DNA from: Microbacterium forte
Lineage (GTDB): Bacteria; Actinomycetota; Actinomycetes; Actinomycetales; Microbacteriaceae
Assembly: GCF_031885415.1 (NCBI RefSeq)
Contig: NZ_CP116871.1
Location: forward strand, 3,410,001 to 3,474,000
DNA: 64,000 bases
Direction of reading: 5' to 3'
Of this stretch, positions 28,316 to 35,971 are shown piece by piece; position 1 is the first letter of the stretch, and each line of letters begins with the position of its first letter. Below the pieces are notes generated by a model. The model was not told where the DNA came from, did not search any database, and worked only from the letters and a program-made list of their open reading frames with translations. Position numbers and translations under genes: made by a program.

Positions 28316-29788
28316 GTGACCGAAACCGTCGATGTCGTCTTGATCGGTGGTGGCATCATGAGCGCCACCCTGGGTACCCTGCTGCACGAATTGCAGCCGG
28401 ATTGGAAGATCGTCGCCTTCGAGCGACTCTCCGATGTGGCTCAGGAGTCGTCCAACCCCTGGAACAACGCGGGCACGGGCCACGCGGCCCTCTGCGAGCT
28501 GAACTACATGCCGCAGCAGAAGGGTGCTCCGCTCGACCCGGCCAAGGCCGTCTCGATCAACGAGCAGTTCCAGCAGAGCCGCCAGTTCTGGTCGTCGCTG
28601 GTCGACAGGGGAGTGCTCGACGCGCCGTCGACCTTCATCAACGCGACCCCGCACATGACGTTCGTCCGCGGTGAGAAGGACGTCAAGTACCTCAGGGACC
28701 GCTACGAGGTCCTCAAGAAGCAGCCGCTGTTCGACGGCATCGAGTACAGCGAGGATTCGCGCGTCATCAACAAGTGGGCACCGCTGCTGATGCAGCAGCG
28801 CCGCAAGGGCGAGCCGTTCGCCGCCACGCGGGTGCCCGCGGGAACCGACGTCGACTTCGGTGCACTGACGCACCAGCTGTTCGATCACCTCACCGAATCG
28901 GGTGTGACGCTGCGCACCAACCACGAGGTCAAGAGCCTGAAGAAGCAGAAGGACGGCACCTGGCTCATCAACTACCGCACGACCATCGGGCGCACGCCGA
29001 ACCAGATCAAGGCGCGCTTCGTGTTCGTCGGCGCGGGCGGCTGGGCTCTCAAGCTGCTGCAGCGGTCGGGCATCCCCGAGATCAAGGGGTACGGCGTGTT
29101 CCCGATCGGCGGGCAGTTCCTCAAGACCTCGAACCCGAAGATCGTCGCCCAGCACAAGGCCAAGGTCTACTCGCAGGCGTCCGTCGGAGCACCGCCCATG
29201 TCGGTGCCGCACCTCGACACGCGCGTGGTCGACGGCGAGGCCTCGCTGATGTTCGGGCCGTTCGCGACGTTCAGCCCCAAGTTCCTCAAGAACGGCTCGA
29301 TGCTCGACATCGTGTCGCAGGTGCGCACGCACAACCTGTGGCCGATGCTGCGGGTCGCCTTCGCGAACCCCGACCTCATCACCTACCTGGTCGGCGAGCT
29401 GCTCAAGAACCATGCGAAGAAGGTCGACAGCCTGCGCACGTTCATGCCGACCGCGAAGGACGAGGACTGGACCCTCATCGACGCAGGTCAGCGCGCCCAG
29501 GTCATGAAGAAGGATCCCAAGAAGGGCGGCATCCTGCAGTTCGGCACCGAGGTCGTCTCGGCTGCCGACGGCTCGATCGCCGGTCTGCTCGGTGCGTCGC
29601 CCGGTGCCTCCACTGCCGTGCCGATCATGCTCGATCTGCTCAAGAAGTGCTTCCCCAACGAGTACCCCGGGTGGGAGTCCGAGCTGCGTGAGCTCATCCC
29701 CACGTTCGGCGAGCAGCTGAACAAGGATCCAGAGCTGGCGGCGAAGTCCACCGCGGCGACAGCGGCCACTCTCGGCATCAACGAGTAG
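28316..29788 (+). CDS. mqo: Malate:quinone oxidoreductase
   Basis: A 490-residue FAD-dependent, membrane-associated enzyme that oxidises malate to oxaloacetate and passes electrons to menaquinone, replacing or backing up NAD-malate dehydrogenase in the TCA cycle. The dinucleotide motif VVLIGGGIMSATLG is N-terminal; the family block SSNPWNNAGTGHAALCELNY and GASPGASTAVPIML near the C-terminus are diagnostic. Full length. tdk follows 7 nt after the stop, so they may be cotranscribed. Confidence 0.96.
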   Translation: MTETVDVVLIGGGIMSATLGTLLHELQPDWKIVAFERLSDVAQESSNPWNNAGTGHAALCELNYMPQQKGAPLDPAKAVSINEQFQQSRQFWSSLVDRGVLDAPSTFINATPHMTFVRGEKDVKYLRDRYEVLKKQPLFDGIEYSEDSRVINKWAPLLMQQRRKGEPFAATRVPAGTDVDFGALTHQLFDHLTESGVTLRTNHEVKSLKKQKDGTWLINYRTTIGRTPNQIKARFVFVGAGGWALKLLQRSGIPEIKGYGVFPIGGQFLKTSNPKIVAQHKAKVYSQASVGAPPMSVPHLDTRVVDGEASLMFGPFATFSPKFLKNGSMLDIVSQVRTHNLWPMLRVAFANPDLITYLVGELLKNHAKKVDSLRTFMPTAKDEDWTLIDAGQRAQVMKKDPKKGGILQFGTEVVSAADGSIAGLLGASPGASTAVPIMLDLLKKCFPNEYPGWESELRELIPTFGEQLNKDPELAAKSTAATAATLGINE

Positions 29789-29795
29789 CTCCCCG

Positions 29796-30449
29796 GTGGC
29801 GAAGCTCTACTTCCGCTACGGGGCGATGAACTCGGGCAAGTCCACCTCGCTGCTCCAGGCCGCGTACAACTACGAGGAACGCGGTCAGCACGTGCTGCTC
29901 GCCAAGCCCGCGATCGACACCAAGGGCGCATCCGAGATCGCGAGCCGTCTGGGCGTCACCCGAGAGGTCGACTTCCTCATCGCCCCCGATGTCGACGCCC
30001 GTGCGCTGTTCGCCGAGCATCGGACGGCGGTGCGCAGCGCGGCTGAAGGTGAGCACCTCACAGGTGGAGCGCTCGACGTCGCGTGCCTTCTGATCGATGA
30101 GGCGCAGTTCCTCACCTCTGAGCAGGTCGATGATCTCTTCCGCATCGCGATCGAAGACGGCATCCCGGTGATCGCCTACGGGATCCGCAACGACTTCCTC
30201 ACCCACGCGTTCCCCGGCTCCGCGCGGCTGCTCGCCATCGCGCACTCTCTCGAAGAGCTGAAGACCATCTGCCGCTGCGGGCGCAAGGCCGTCTTCAACG
30301 GCCGGGTGGTCGGCGGGCGCTTCGTCTTCGACGGCGATCAGGTCGCCATCGACGAGGGCGCCGACGGGTCGGCGGCGCCGGAGATCACCACGTACGAGTC
30401 GCTGTGCGGTGCGTGCTACCTCGAGGAGTCCGGCGGGCGCCTGGGCTGA
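29796..30449 (+). CDS. tdk: Thymidine kinase
   Basis: A 217-residue type II (TK1-like) thymidine kinase that salvages thymidine to dTMP. P-loop YGAMNSGKSTSLL (8-20), LLIDEAQFL Walker-B-like segment with the catalytic Glu, and a zinc site from CRCG plus CGACYLE are seen. GTG start 29796 has no clear ribosome site and follows mqo by 7 nt. Length is normal for the family. Confidence 0.95.
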   Translation: MAKLYFRYGAMNSGKSTSLLQAAYNYEERGQHVLLAKPAIDTKGASEIASRLGVTREVDFLIAPDVDARALFAEHRTAVRSAAEGEHLTGGALDVACLLIDEAQFLTSEQVDDLFRIAIEDGIPVIAYGIRNDFLTHAFPGSARLLAIAHSLEELKTICRCGRKAVFNGRVVGGRFVFDGDQVAIDEGADGSAAPEITTYESLCGACYLEESGGRLG

Positions 30450-30618
30450 GAGCCCGCTCGACAACCCGGCGCAGCGCGTCCGGTGGATGCTGTGCGCTGG
30501 TTCTGTGTGCCGTGACGACGGGCTGCCGTCCACAGTTCAGCATGAGCTCTCGCGGAATCACGCGCCGCGGCCCGATGCGGCCCCGATCGCGGTGTTCCTG
30601 CTGAATTGTGGACGGCGA

Positions 30619-30659
30619 TTGCGTGGTCTGACCACACGCGCTACTGTGGTCAGACCACA
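30619..30659 (+). promoter_or_regulatory. lldR promoter with two LldR-type operators
   Basis: TTGCGT (30619-30624), a 17-nt spacer and TACTGT (30642-30647) make a credible promoter. Two palindromes overlap it: TGGTCTGACCA (30624-30634) just after the -35 and TGTGGTCAGACCACA (30645-30659) covering the -10 and start site, centres 23 bp apart. Both fit the TNGTNNNACNA operator known for LldR of the FadR/GntR group, so autoregulation of lldR-lldD by lactate is inferred. The rest of the tdk-lldR gap shows nothing recognisable. Confidence 0.72.
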
Positions 30660-30706
30660 CAGGGCGCCTTGCTGACGCCACCGAACGCGAACGACGAGGA
30701 GAGTGG

Positions 30707-31429
30707 ATGCCGGAGCAGCCTGCTCGCGCCTGGCGCCTCGTGCTCGAGCACGTCGAGCGAGATCTCCTCGACGGGCGAATCGGCCCCGGCGATCGACTCG
30801 CCTCCGAACGCGACCTCGCCGCCGACCTCGGGGTCGGCCGCTCCAGCGTTCGCGAGGCTCTGCGCGTGCTCGAGGTGATGGGCCTGATCCGCACGTCCAC
30901 CGGCTCAGGGCCGCAGTCCGGTGCGATCGTGATCGCCACGCCGACCGGCGGCATGTCGACGCTGCTGCGTCTCCAGGTCGCCGCACAGGGATTCCCGCTC
31001 GCGGATGTGGTGCAGACCCGTCTGCTGCTCGAAGACGCCGTGGCCGCCGCGCTGGCAGGTCAGGATGCCCCCGATCTCGTCGGCGCGCACCGAGTGCTCG
31101 AGGCGATGGACGCCCACGCGCTCACGCCCGCCGAGTTCCTCGCGCTCGACGCACAGCTGCACCTCGCACTCGCCGAGTCCAGCGGCAACACCGTGGTCGC
31201 GGCGATCATGGCGGGGCTGCGCACGGCGATCGAGTCGTATGTGCAGCAGGGCGCCGCCGCGATCGACGACTGGGGCGCCATGGCTGACGTCCTCCGCGCC
31301 GAGCACCGGGCCATCATCGACGCCATCGAAGCGGGCGACGCCACGACGGCCCGGTCCCTCGTGCGCGCACACATCACCGGCTACTACACCGCGGCGGGGC
31401 TGACCCGCAGCACCCGACCCACTGACTGA
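30707..31429 (+). CDS. lldR: FCD-type GntR regulator, probable lactate-responsive repressor
   Basis: A 240-residue regulator: N-terminal winged helix ([29 protein letters not shown], about 30-60) and a C-terminal FCD ligand domain with the metal-site residues D, H and H in [15 protein letters not shown] and later [17 protein letters not shown]. It lies directly upstream of a lactate dehydrogenase gene and downstream of two matching operators, so lactate-regulated repression of itself and lldD is the likely role. ATG 30707 has GAGGAGAG upstream. The ligand is inferred from context. Confidence 0.85.
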   Translation: MPEQPARAWRLVLEHVERDLLDGRIGPGDRLASERDLAADLGVGRSSVREALRVLEVMGLIRTSTGSGPQSGAIVIATPTGGMSTLLRLQVAAQGFPLADVVQTRLLLEDAVAAALAGQDAPDLVGAHRVLEAMDAHALTPAEFLALDAQLHLALAESSGNTVVAAIMAGLRTAIESYVQQGAAAIDDWGAMADVLRAEHRAIIDAIEAGDATTARSLVRAHITGYYTAAGLTRSTRPTD

Positions 31430-31439
31430 GAGGAAAGCC

Positions 31440-32699
31440 ATGGTCCAGCGCCAGGTTCCCAACCCCGCAGAGCTTCTCGACCTGATGAAGTTCAAGAAGC
31501 CCGAGTTCAACGGCAAGAAGCGCCGTCTCGACTCGGCGCTCACGATCGAAGACCTGCGCACGATCGCGAAGCGTCGCACCCCGAAGGCGGCGTTCGACTA
31601 CACCGACGGCGCGGCCGAGGGCGAGCTGTCGCTCACGCGTGCTCGGCAGGCGTTCCAGGACGTGGAGTTCCACCCCGGCATCCTTCGTCCGGCTCCGTCG
31701 GTGGATACCTCGGTCGACATCCTCGGCGGCCCGTCGGCTCTGCCGTTCGGCATCGCCCCGACCGGGTTCACGCGTCTCATGCAGACCGAGGGCGAGGTCG
31801 CCGGTGCGGGGGCCGCAGCGGCGGCCGGCATCCCGTTCACGCTGTCGACGCTCGGCACGACGTCGATCGAGGGCGTGAAGGCCGCCAACCCGCACGGCCG
31901 CAACTGGTTCCAGCTCTACGTCATGCGCGATCGTGAGATCTCTTACGAGCTCACCCGTCGTGCAGCGGCAGCGGGCTTCGACACCCTGCAGTTCACGGTA
32001 GACACGCCTGTCGCCGGCGCGCGGCTGCGTGACAAGCGCAACGGCTTCAGCATCCCGCCGCAGCTGACTCTCGGCACGATCATCAACGCGATCCCTCGGC
32101 CATGGTGGTGGTACGACTTCCTCACGACGCCCAAGCTCGAGTTCGCCTCGCTAAGCACCACCGGCGGCACGGTCGGTGAGCTGCTCGACGCCGCCATGGA
32201 CCCGACCATCAGCTACGACGACCTCGCCGTGATCCGCGACATCTGGCCCGGCAAGATCGTGATCAAGGGAGTGCAGAACGTCGAGGACTCGATGCGGCTG
32301 CGTGACGCCGGCGTCGACGGCATCGTGCTCTCCAACCACGGCGGGCGCCAGCTCGACCGCGCGCCCATCCCGTTCCACCTCCTTCCCGAGGTCCGCAGGG
32401 CGGTGGGCGACGACTTCACCGTCATGGTCGACACCGGGATCATGAACGGCGCGGACATCGTGGCGGCGGTGGCGCTCGGCGCGGACTTCACCCTGATCGG
32501 TCGCGCCTATCTCTACGGCCTCATGGCGGGTGGGCGTGCGGGTGTCGATCGGACGATCGAGATCCTGCGCACCGAGATCGAGCGCACCATGCGGCTTCTG
32601 GGCGTCGCCTCGCTCGCCGAGCTCGAGCCCTCGCACGTCACGCAGCTCACCCGCCTCGTGCCGGTGACGCGCACGGCCTCCGACGCGGTGGTGCGCTGA
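31440..32699 (+). CDS. lldD: FMN-dependent L-lactate dehydrogenase (quinone)
   Basis: A 419-residue alpha-hydroxy-acid dehydrogenase with FMN-binding TIM barrel. Family signatures include [14 protein letters not shown], the catalytic-His block [15 protein letters not shown] and the phosphate-binding [14 protein letters not shown]. It oxidises L-lactate to pyruvate and feeds electrons to the quinone pool. It is 11 nt after lldR, with GAGAGGAAAG as ribosome site, and so is controlled by the lldR promoter. Closely related glycolate or mandelate oxidases cannot be excluded, but the regulator supports lactate. Confidence 0.9.
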   Translation: MVQRQVPNPAELLDLMKFKKPEFNGKKRRLDSALTIEDLRTIAKRRTPKAAFDYTDGAAEGELSLTRARQAFQDVEFHPGILRPAPSVDTSVDILGGPSALPFGIAPTGFTRLMQTEGEVAGAGAAAAAGIPFTLSTLGTTSIEGVKAANPHGRNWFQLYVMRDREISYELTRRAAAAGFDTLQFTVDTPVAGARLRDKRNGFSIPPQLTLGTIINAIPRPWWWYDFLTTPKLEFASLSTTGGTVGELLDAAMDPTISYDDLAVIRDIWPGKIVIKGVQNVEDSMRLRDAGVDGIVLSNHGGRQLDRAPIPFHLLPEVRRAVGDDFTVMVDTGIMNGADIVAAVALGADFTLIGRAYLYGLMAGGRAGVDRTIEILRTEIERTMRLLGVASLAELEPSHVTQLTRLVPVTRTASDAVVR

Positions 32700-32711
32700 C
32701 GTCCTTCGGAG

Positions 32712-33557
32712 TCAGGCCGCGGGCTCGGTGACCGGCCGCGCCCGCGGCGGCCAGGGGATGAGCATCGACGTGCTGCGGCGATAGTCGGCGTACGCCGGGT
32801 ACTTTCCTGCAGTGATGGACTCGGTGAAGATCGTCGACCCGACGAACAGGACGCTGAGCAGGATCGGGCCGATGATCGTCCAGTTGATCGCGCCGCCGAG
32901 AAAGCCTGCACCCGATGCCACGGCGGCGCTCGCCCCGATCGCGTAGAGCACCCACCACTGGCTCTGCTCGAAGAAGAAGTTGGGGTGGCGGCTGTAGCGG
33001 AACAGTCCCTCCGTGGCGAAGCCAGGGGCCAGTGTGCCACCGGCCTGCTTCTTTCGCCGGTGGAACTCCCACTGCTCGCGGTCGGCGAGCGTCTCGCCGA
33101 CCAGCAGCGCGAGGAAGAGGGCGCCGAAGACGAGGTCCCACGCGTTCAGCGGGGCGGGGTTCCGCAGCGCGATCTCGGCGGGAAGAGTGATCAGCACGAG
33201 CAGCGTCATCTGGTAGACGACGATGAACAGCAGATTGAAGATCTGGAACTGCCAGGGCTTCATCCGGCGCCGCAGGATCGCCCATCGGTAGTCCTCCATG
33301 CCGGTGTACCCGCCCTTGCGGGCGAAGTTGAACGTCAGCCGCACACCCCACGCGGTCACGAGGGATGCCATCAGCACCAGGCGACCGGCATCCTCGCCGC
33401 TCGCGATGGCCGATCCCGCGAAGATCCAGAGGTAGACCACGGGCACGATCGACCACGCGCGGTCCACCCAGGAGGTGTCACGGGTGACGAGCGAGAGCAG
33501 CCAGCACGCCGCGCTCGCGACGGCTGCGGTCCAGACGACGATCAGCAGCGGTTCCAT
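32712..33557 (-). CDS. DUF1295 / steroid 5-alpha-reductase-like membrane protein
   Basis: A 281-residue protein with about seven membrane helices. The C-terminal block GLFRYSRHPNFFFEQSQWW followed by PAYADYRRSTSMLIPW is the DUF1295 signature, related to isoprenylcysteine methyltransferases and steroid reductases that act on lipid substrates. ATG 33557 has a TAGCAT -10 box ending 6 nt upstream, suggesting a leaderless mRNA. It is convergent with lldD, 12 nt apart. Substrate unknown. Confidence 0.88.
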   Translation of the reverse strand: MEPLLIVVWTAAVASAACWLLSLVTRDTSWVDRAWSIVPVVYLWIFAGSAIASGEDAGRLVLMASLVTAWGVRLTFNFARKGGYTGMEDYRWAILRRRMKPWQFQIFNLLFIVVYQMTLLVLITLPAEIALRNPAPLNAWDLVFGALFLALLVGETLADREQWEFHRRKKQAGGTLAPGFATEGLFRYSRHPNFFFEQSQWWVLYAIGASAAVASGAGFLGGAINWTIIGPILLSVLFVGSTIFTESITAGKYPAYADYRRSTSMLIPWPPRARPVTEPAA

Positions 33558-33563
33558 ACCGAC

Positions 33564-33569
33564 ATGCTA
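33564..33569 (-). promoter_or_regulatory. -10 box of the DUF1295 gene (leaderless)
   Basis: TAGCAT on the minus strand, 6 nt before the ATG at 33557. Confidence 0.5.
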
Positions 33570-33610
33570 GAACTCCTCCGCGCGGGGTGCGCGGATGCTG
33601 ACGTCGAGGG

Positions 33611-34366
33611 TCAGAGAGTCCGCAGAAGCTCGTCGAGCTTGTCGGCGGTGTCCTCCCAGCCCTCCACGGCCACGGAGGGCACTCCGATCGCCAGCACGGG
33701 GTAGTCGTTGCCGCCCTCGTCGAGCCGGTCGCCGTAGAAGAGCATCGAGCCGAGCGGGATGCTCGTGTGCTCGGCGAGCTGCTTCATGCCGAACGCCTTG
33801 TCGATGCCGGCGAGGGTGATGTCGATCGAGGTCGAGCCGCCGGATCGCACCTCGAGGTCGGGGAGTCGCGCGGCCACGGCGTCTCGAAGCGCCTCACGTT
33901 TCGCACCCGATGGGTCCCAGTCGTGCTTCGCCTCGCGGGGAGCCTTCTGCCCGAGCGCCGAGAAGGTGATCTGCGATCCGCGGTCTTCGACGATCTCGCC
34001 CCAGGGCTGCGCCTCCCAGAGTCCGAGGCGCTCCGCCTCTTCGCGCAGAGCGGTGAAGGCGTCGGACTTCTGCTCGGCGGTGAGGTCGTGGGCGTAGAGA
34101 GGCGAGAAGTCCGAGCCGTCGTGCCGCAGGTATCGGGTGCCGCAGGTCGGCAGCAGATGCAGACGTGCGGCGGACTCGTCATCGATGGCTCCGAGCCGAG
34201 CGACCACCTGTGCGCGGAACTGCGCCTCGTTGCCGCCCGAGATGATCGCGACATCGACCTTCTGCAGCAGCGCGAGCAGCAGCGAGACCATCCTCGCGTC
34301 GATGGGCTCTTTCGACGGGGCGAGGGTGTCGTCGAGGTCGAAGGCGACGAGTGCAGGCGAGGTCAT
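33611..34366 (-). CDS. HAD-IIB family hydrolase
   Basis: A 251-residue HAD phosphatase of subclass IIB (phosphomannomutase/sugar-phosphatase group). Motif I FDLDDTLAPSK, motif II SGGNEAQF, a Cof-type cap, and motif IV FYGDRLDEGGNDYPV are complete, so it should be an active sugar-phosphate phosphatase. It overlaps the VanZ gene by 4 nt (ATGA). Its substrate cannot be inferred. Confidence 0.9.
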   Translation of the reverse strand: MTSPALVAFDLDDTLAPSKEPIDARMVSLLLALLQKVDVAIISGGNEAQFRAQVVARLGAIDDESAARLHLLPTCGTRYLRHDGSDFSPLYAHDLTAEQKSDAFTALREEAERLGLWEAQPWGEIVEDRGSQITFSALGQKAPREAKHDWDPSGAKREALRDAVAARLPDLEVRSGGSTSIDITLAGIDKAFGMKQLAEHTSIPLGSMLFYGDRLDEGGNDYPVLAIGVPSVAVEGWEDTADKLDELLRTL

Positions 34367-34839
34367 GATGCCTCCAGCGTAGACGGGCGATGCTGAGAGA
34401 GACGCGGTGCGAAGAGCAGCGTGCCGACGATCGCGATGGCGACCCCGATCAGGGCGCCGCCGGAGTTCGCGACCACATCGGTGAGAGTGGCTGCACGATT
34501 AGGCAGAACGAGGCGCTGGAGAACTTCGATCGAGAGCGACAGCGCGGGGCCGAGCACGATCGCCAGAGGCCACAAGCGGCGCGGCACGAGGAGGAAGGCG
34601 AGGATGCCGATGGGCACGAACACCAGCACGTTGGCGATGATCTCCAGGCGCGTGAAATCGAGAGACTCCCACCCGAGGCGGTGCGCGGCCGACAGCACGA
34701 GATCGAGCAGGTTCGGCATCGACTTCTCGACGCGCTCGGGCGTGAGTGTGAGCAGCGCCAGACCGACGAAGAACGGGATGCCGAGAGCGAGCGCGATACC
34801 GCGGGTGAGCCGGCGCGGGGGAGGGAGCAGACGACTCAC
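34363..34839 (-). CDS. VanZ family membrane protein
   Basis: A 158-residue protein with four membrane helices and the VanZ-type motifs NVLVFVPIGILAFL, LSIEVLQRLVL (SxxxE-Q-xx) and NRAATLTDVVANSGGALIG (DxxxNxxGxxxG). VanZ proteins give low-level teicoplanin resistance in enterococci, but most chromosomal homologues have no known role. Upstream partner of the HAD-IIB gene. Confidence 0.9.
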   Translation of the reverse strand: MSRLLPPPRRLTRGIALALGIPFFVGLALLTLTPERVEKSMPNLLDLVLSAAHRLGWESLDFTRLEIIANVLVFVPIGILAFLLVPRRLWPLAIVLGPALSLSIEVLQRLVLPNRAATLTDVVANSGGALIGVAIAIVGTLLFAPRLSQHRPSTLEAS

Positions 34840-34870
34840 ACGGTGCCTTTCACCTCGGGACGGATACAGA

Positions 34871-34896
34871 GAAGGCCGCCCGTGAGGACGGCCTTC
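34871..34896 (-). terminator. Hairpin after tRNA-Pro
   Basis: An 11-bp stem (34871-34881 with 34886-34896; one G-U pair) and a 4-nt loop lie directly 3' of the tRNA on the minus strand. The T-run is weak (TCTGT). Confidence 0.6.
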
Positions 34897-34904
34897 CGGT
34901 GTTA

Positions 34905-34982
<78 letters not shown>

Positions 34983-34997
34983 TTTTGCAACCCTCCG

Positions 34998-35003
34998 AGT
35001 CTA
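34998..35003 (-). promoter_or_regulatory. -10 box of tRNA-Pro
   Basis: TAGACT on the minus strand, about 15 nt before the mature 5' end. Confidence 0.55.
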
Positions 35004-35035
35004 CAGCGAAAAGCTCTCAGCACCGAATCGAGGCG

Positions 35036-35971
35036 TCAACCGCGCGCCGTCAGCGTGAGCAGCGTCGCCTCCGGGCGGCATGCGAATCGCACCGGTGCGT
35101 AGATCGAGTGCCCGCAGCCGGCGCTGACGTTGAGCGGAACCGTGCGGTCGCCCTGCGTCCACGTGCTGAGGCCCTTCGCCTGCTTCAGAGGGATGTCGCA
35201 GTTTGCGACGAGAGCACCGAATCCCGGCAGACAGACCTGGCCGCCGTGCGTGTGACCGCCGAAGACCGCGTCGGCGCCGAGGTCGACGAAGCCGTTCAGT
35301 ACGCGCTGATACGGCGCGTGGGTGACCCCGAGCACGGTCGTGTCGGAGGGTCGCGGTCCGAGGGAGTCGATCGCCCCCGGCAGATCTTCGAGGCGATCCC
35401 AGTCGCAGTGCGCGTCGCTCACGCCGAAGAGGTCGAGCGGGTTGCCGGCGACCGTGAGGCGCGCAGCGGCGTTGTTCAGACTGGTCCATCCGAGCTCGTC
35501 GGTGAAGTAGGCGTCCATCGCATCGGTGTCGAGGAAGTTCAGCTCTCGCGGTCGCTCCGACGGGCCCGCGAAGTACCGGATCGGATTGCGCGGCGACGGG
35601 CCGATCACGTCGTTCGAGCCGTGCACGAAGACGCCGGGGATGCCGGCGAGGGGCTCGAAGGCTCGGCGAATCCCCGTGAGGCCATCGCGATGCCCCAGGT
35701 TGTCGCCCGTGTTGATGATGAGATCGGGCTTCAGCTGCGCGAGCGAGGCGAGCCAGTCCTGCTTGCGATGCTGCCACGGAGCCATGTGTGCATCCGAGAT
35801 GTGCAGCACGCGCAGCGGGGCTGAGCCGGGCGCGAGAGCGGATGCCGTCGCCTCGCGCACCGTGAACAGGTAGCGCTCGATGCCGATGCCCCAGACGGCG
35901 GCCGCAGCACCAGCGGCCCCCACCGCGCCGAGCGCGATGAGGGCCGGGTGTGCCGCATGGCGTGACGTCAC
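35036..35971 (-). CDS. Membrane-anchored metallophosphoesterase (YkuE-like)
   Basis: A 311-residue protein with one N-terminal membrane helix (about 8-30) and a calcineurin-like phosphoesterase domain: SDAHMAPW (motif I), [25 protein letters not shown] and [13 protein letters not shown] carry the two-metal ligands. Likely extracytoplasmic, acting on a phosphoester such as a lipid or cell-wall precursor. GTG 35971 overlaps the PBP stop (GTGA) and is chosen over a longer frame that would run into the PBP gene. Coupled to the PBP upstream. Confidence 0.88.
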   Translation of the reverse strand: MTSRHAAHPALIALGAVGAAGAAAAVWGIGIERYLFTVREATASALAPGSAPLRVLHISDAHMAPWQHRKQDWLASLAQLKPDLIINTGDNLGHRDGLTGIRRAFEPLAGIPGVFVHGSNDVIGPSPRNPIRYFAGPSERPRELNFLDTDAMDAYFTDELGWTSLNNAAARLTVAGNPLDLFGVSDAHCDWDRLEDLPGAIDSLGPRPSDTTVLGVTHAPYQRVLNGFVDLGADAVFGGHTHGGQVCLPGFGALVANCDIPLKQAKGLSTWTQGDRTVPLNVSAGCGHSIYAPVRFACRPEATLLTLTARG

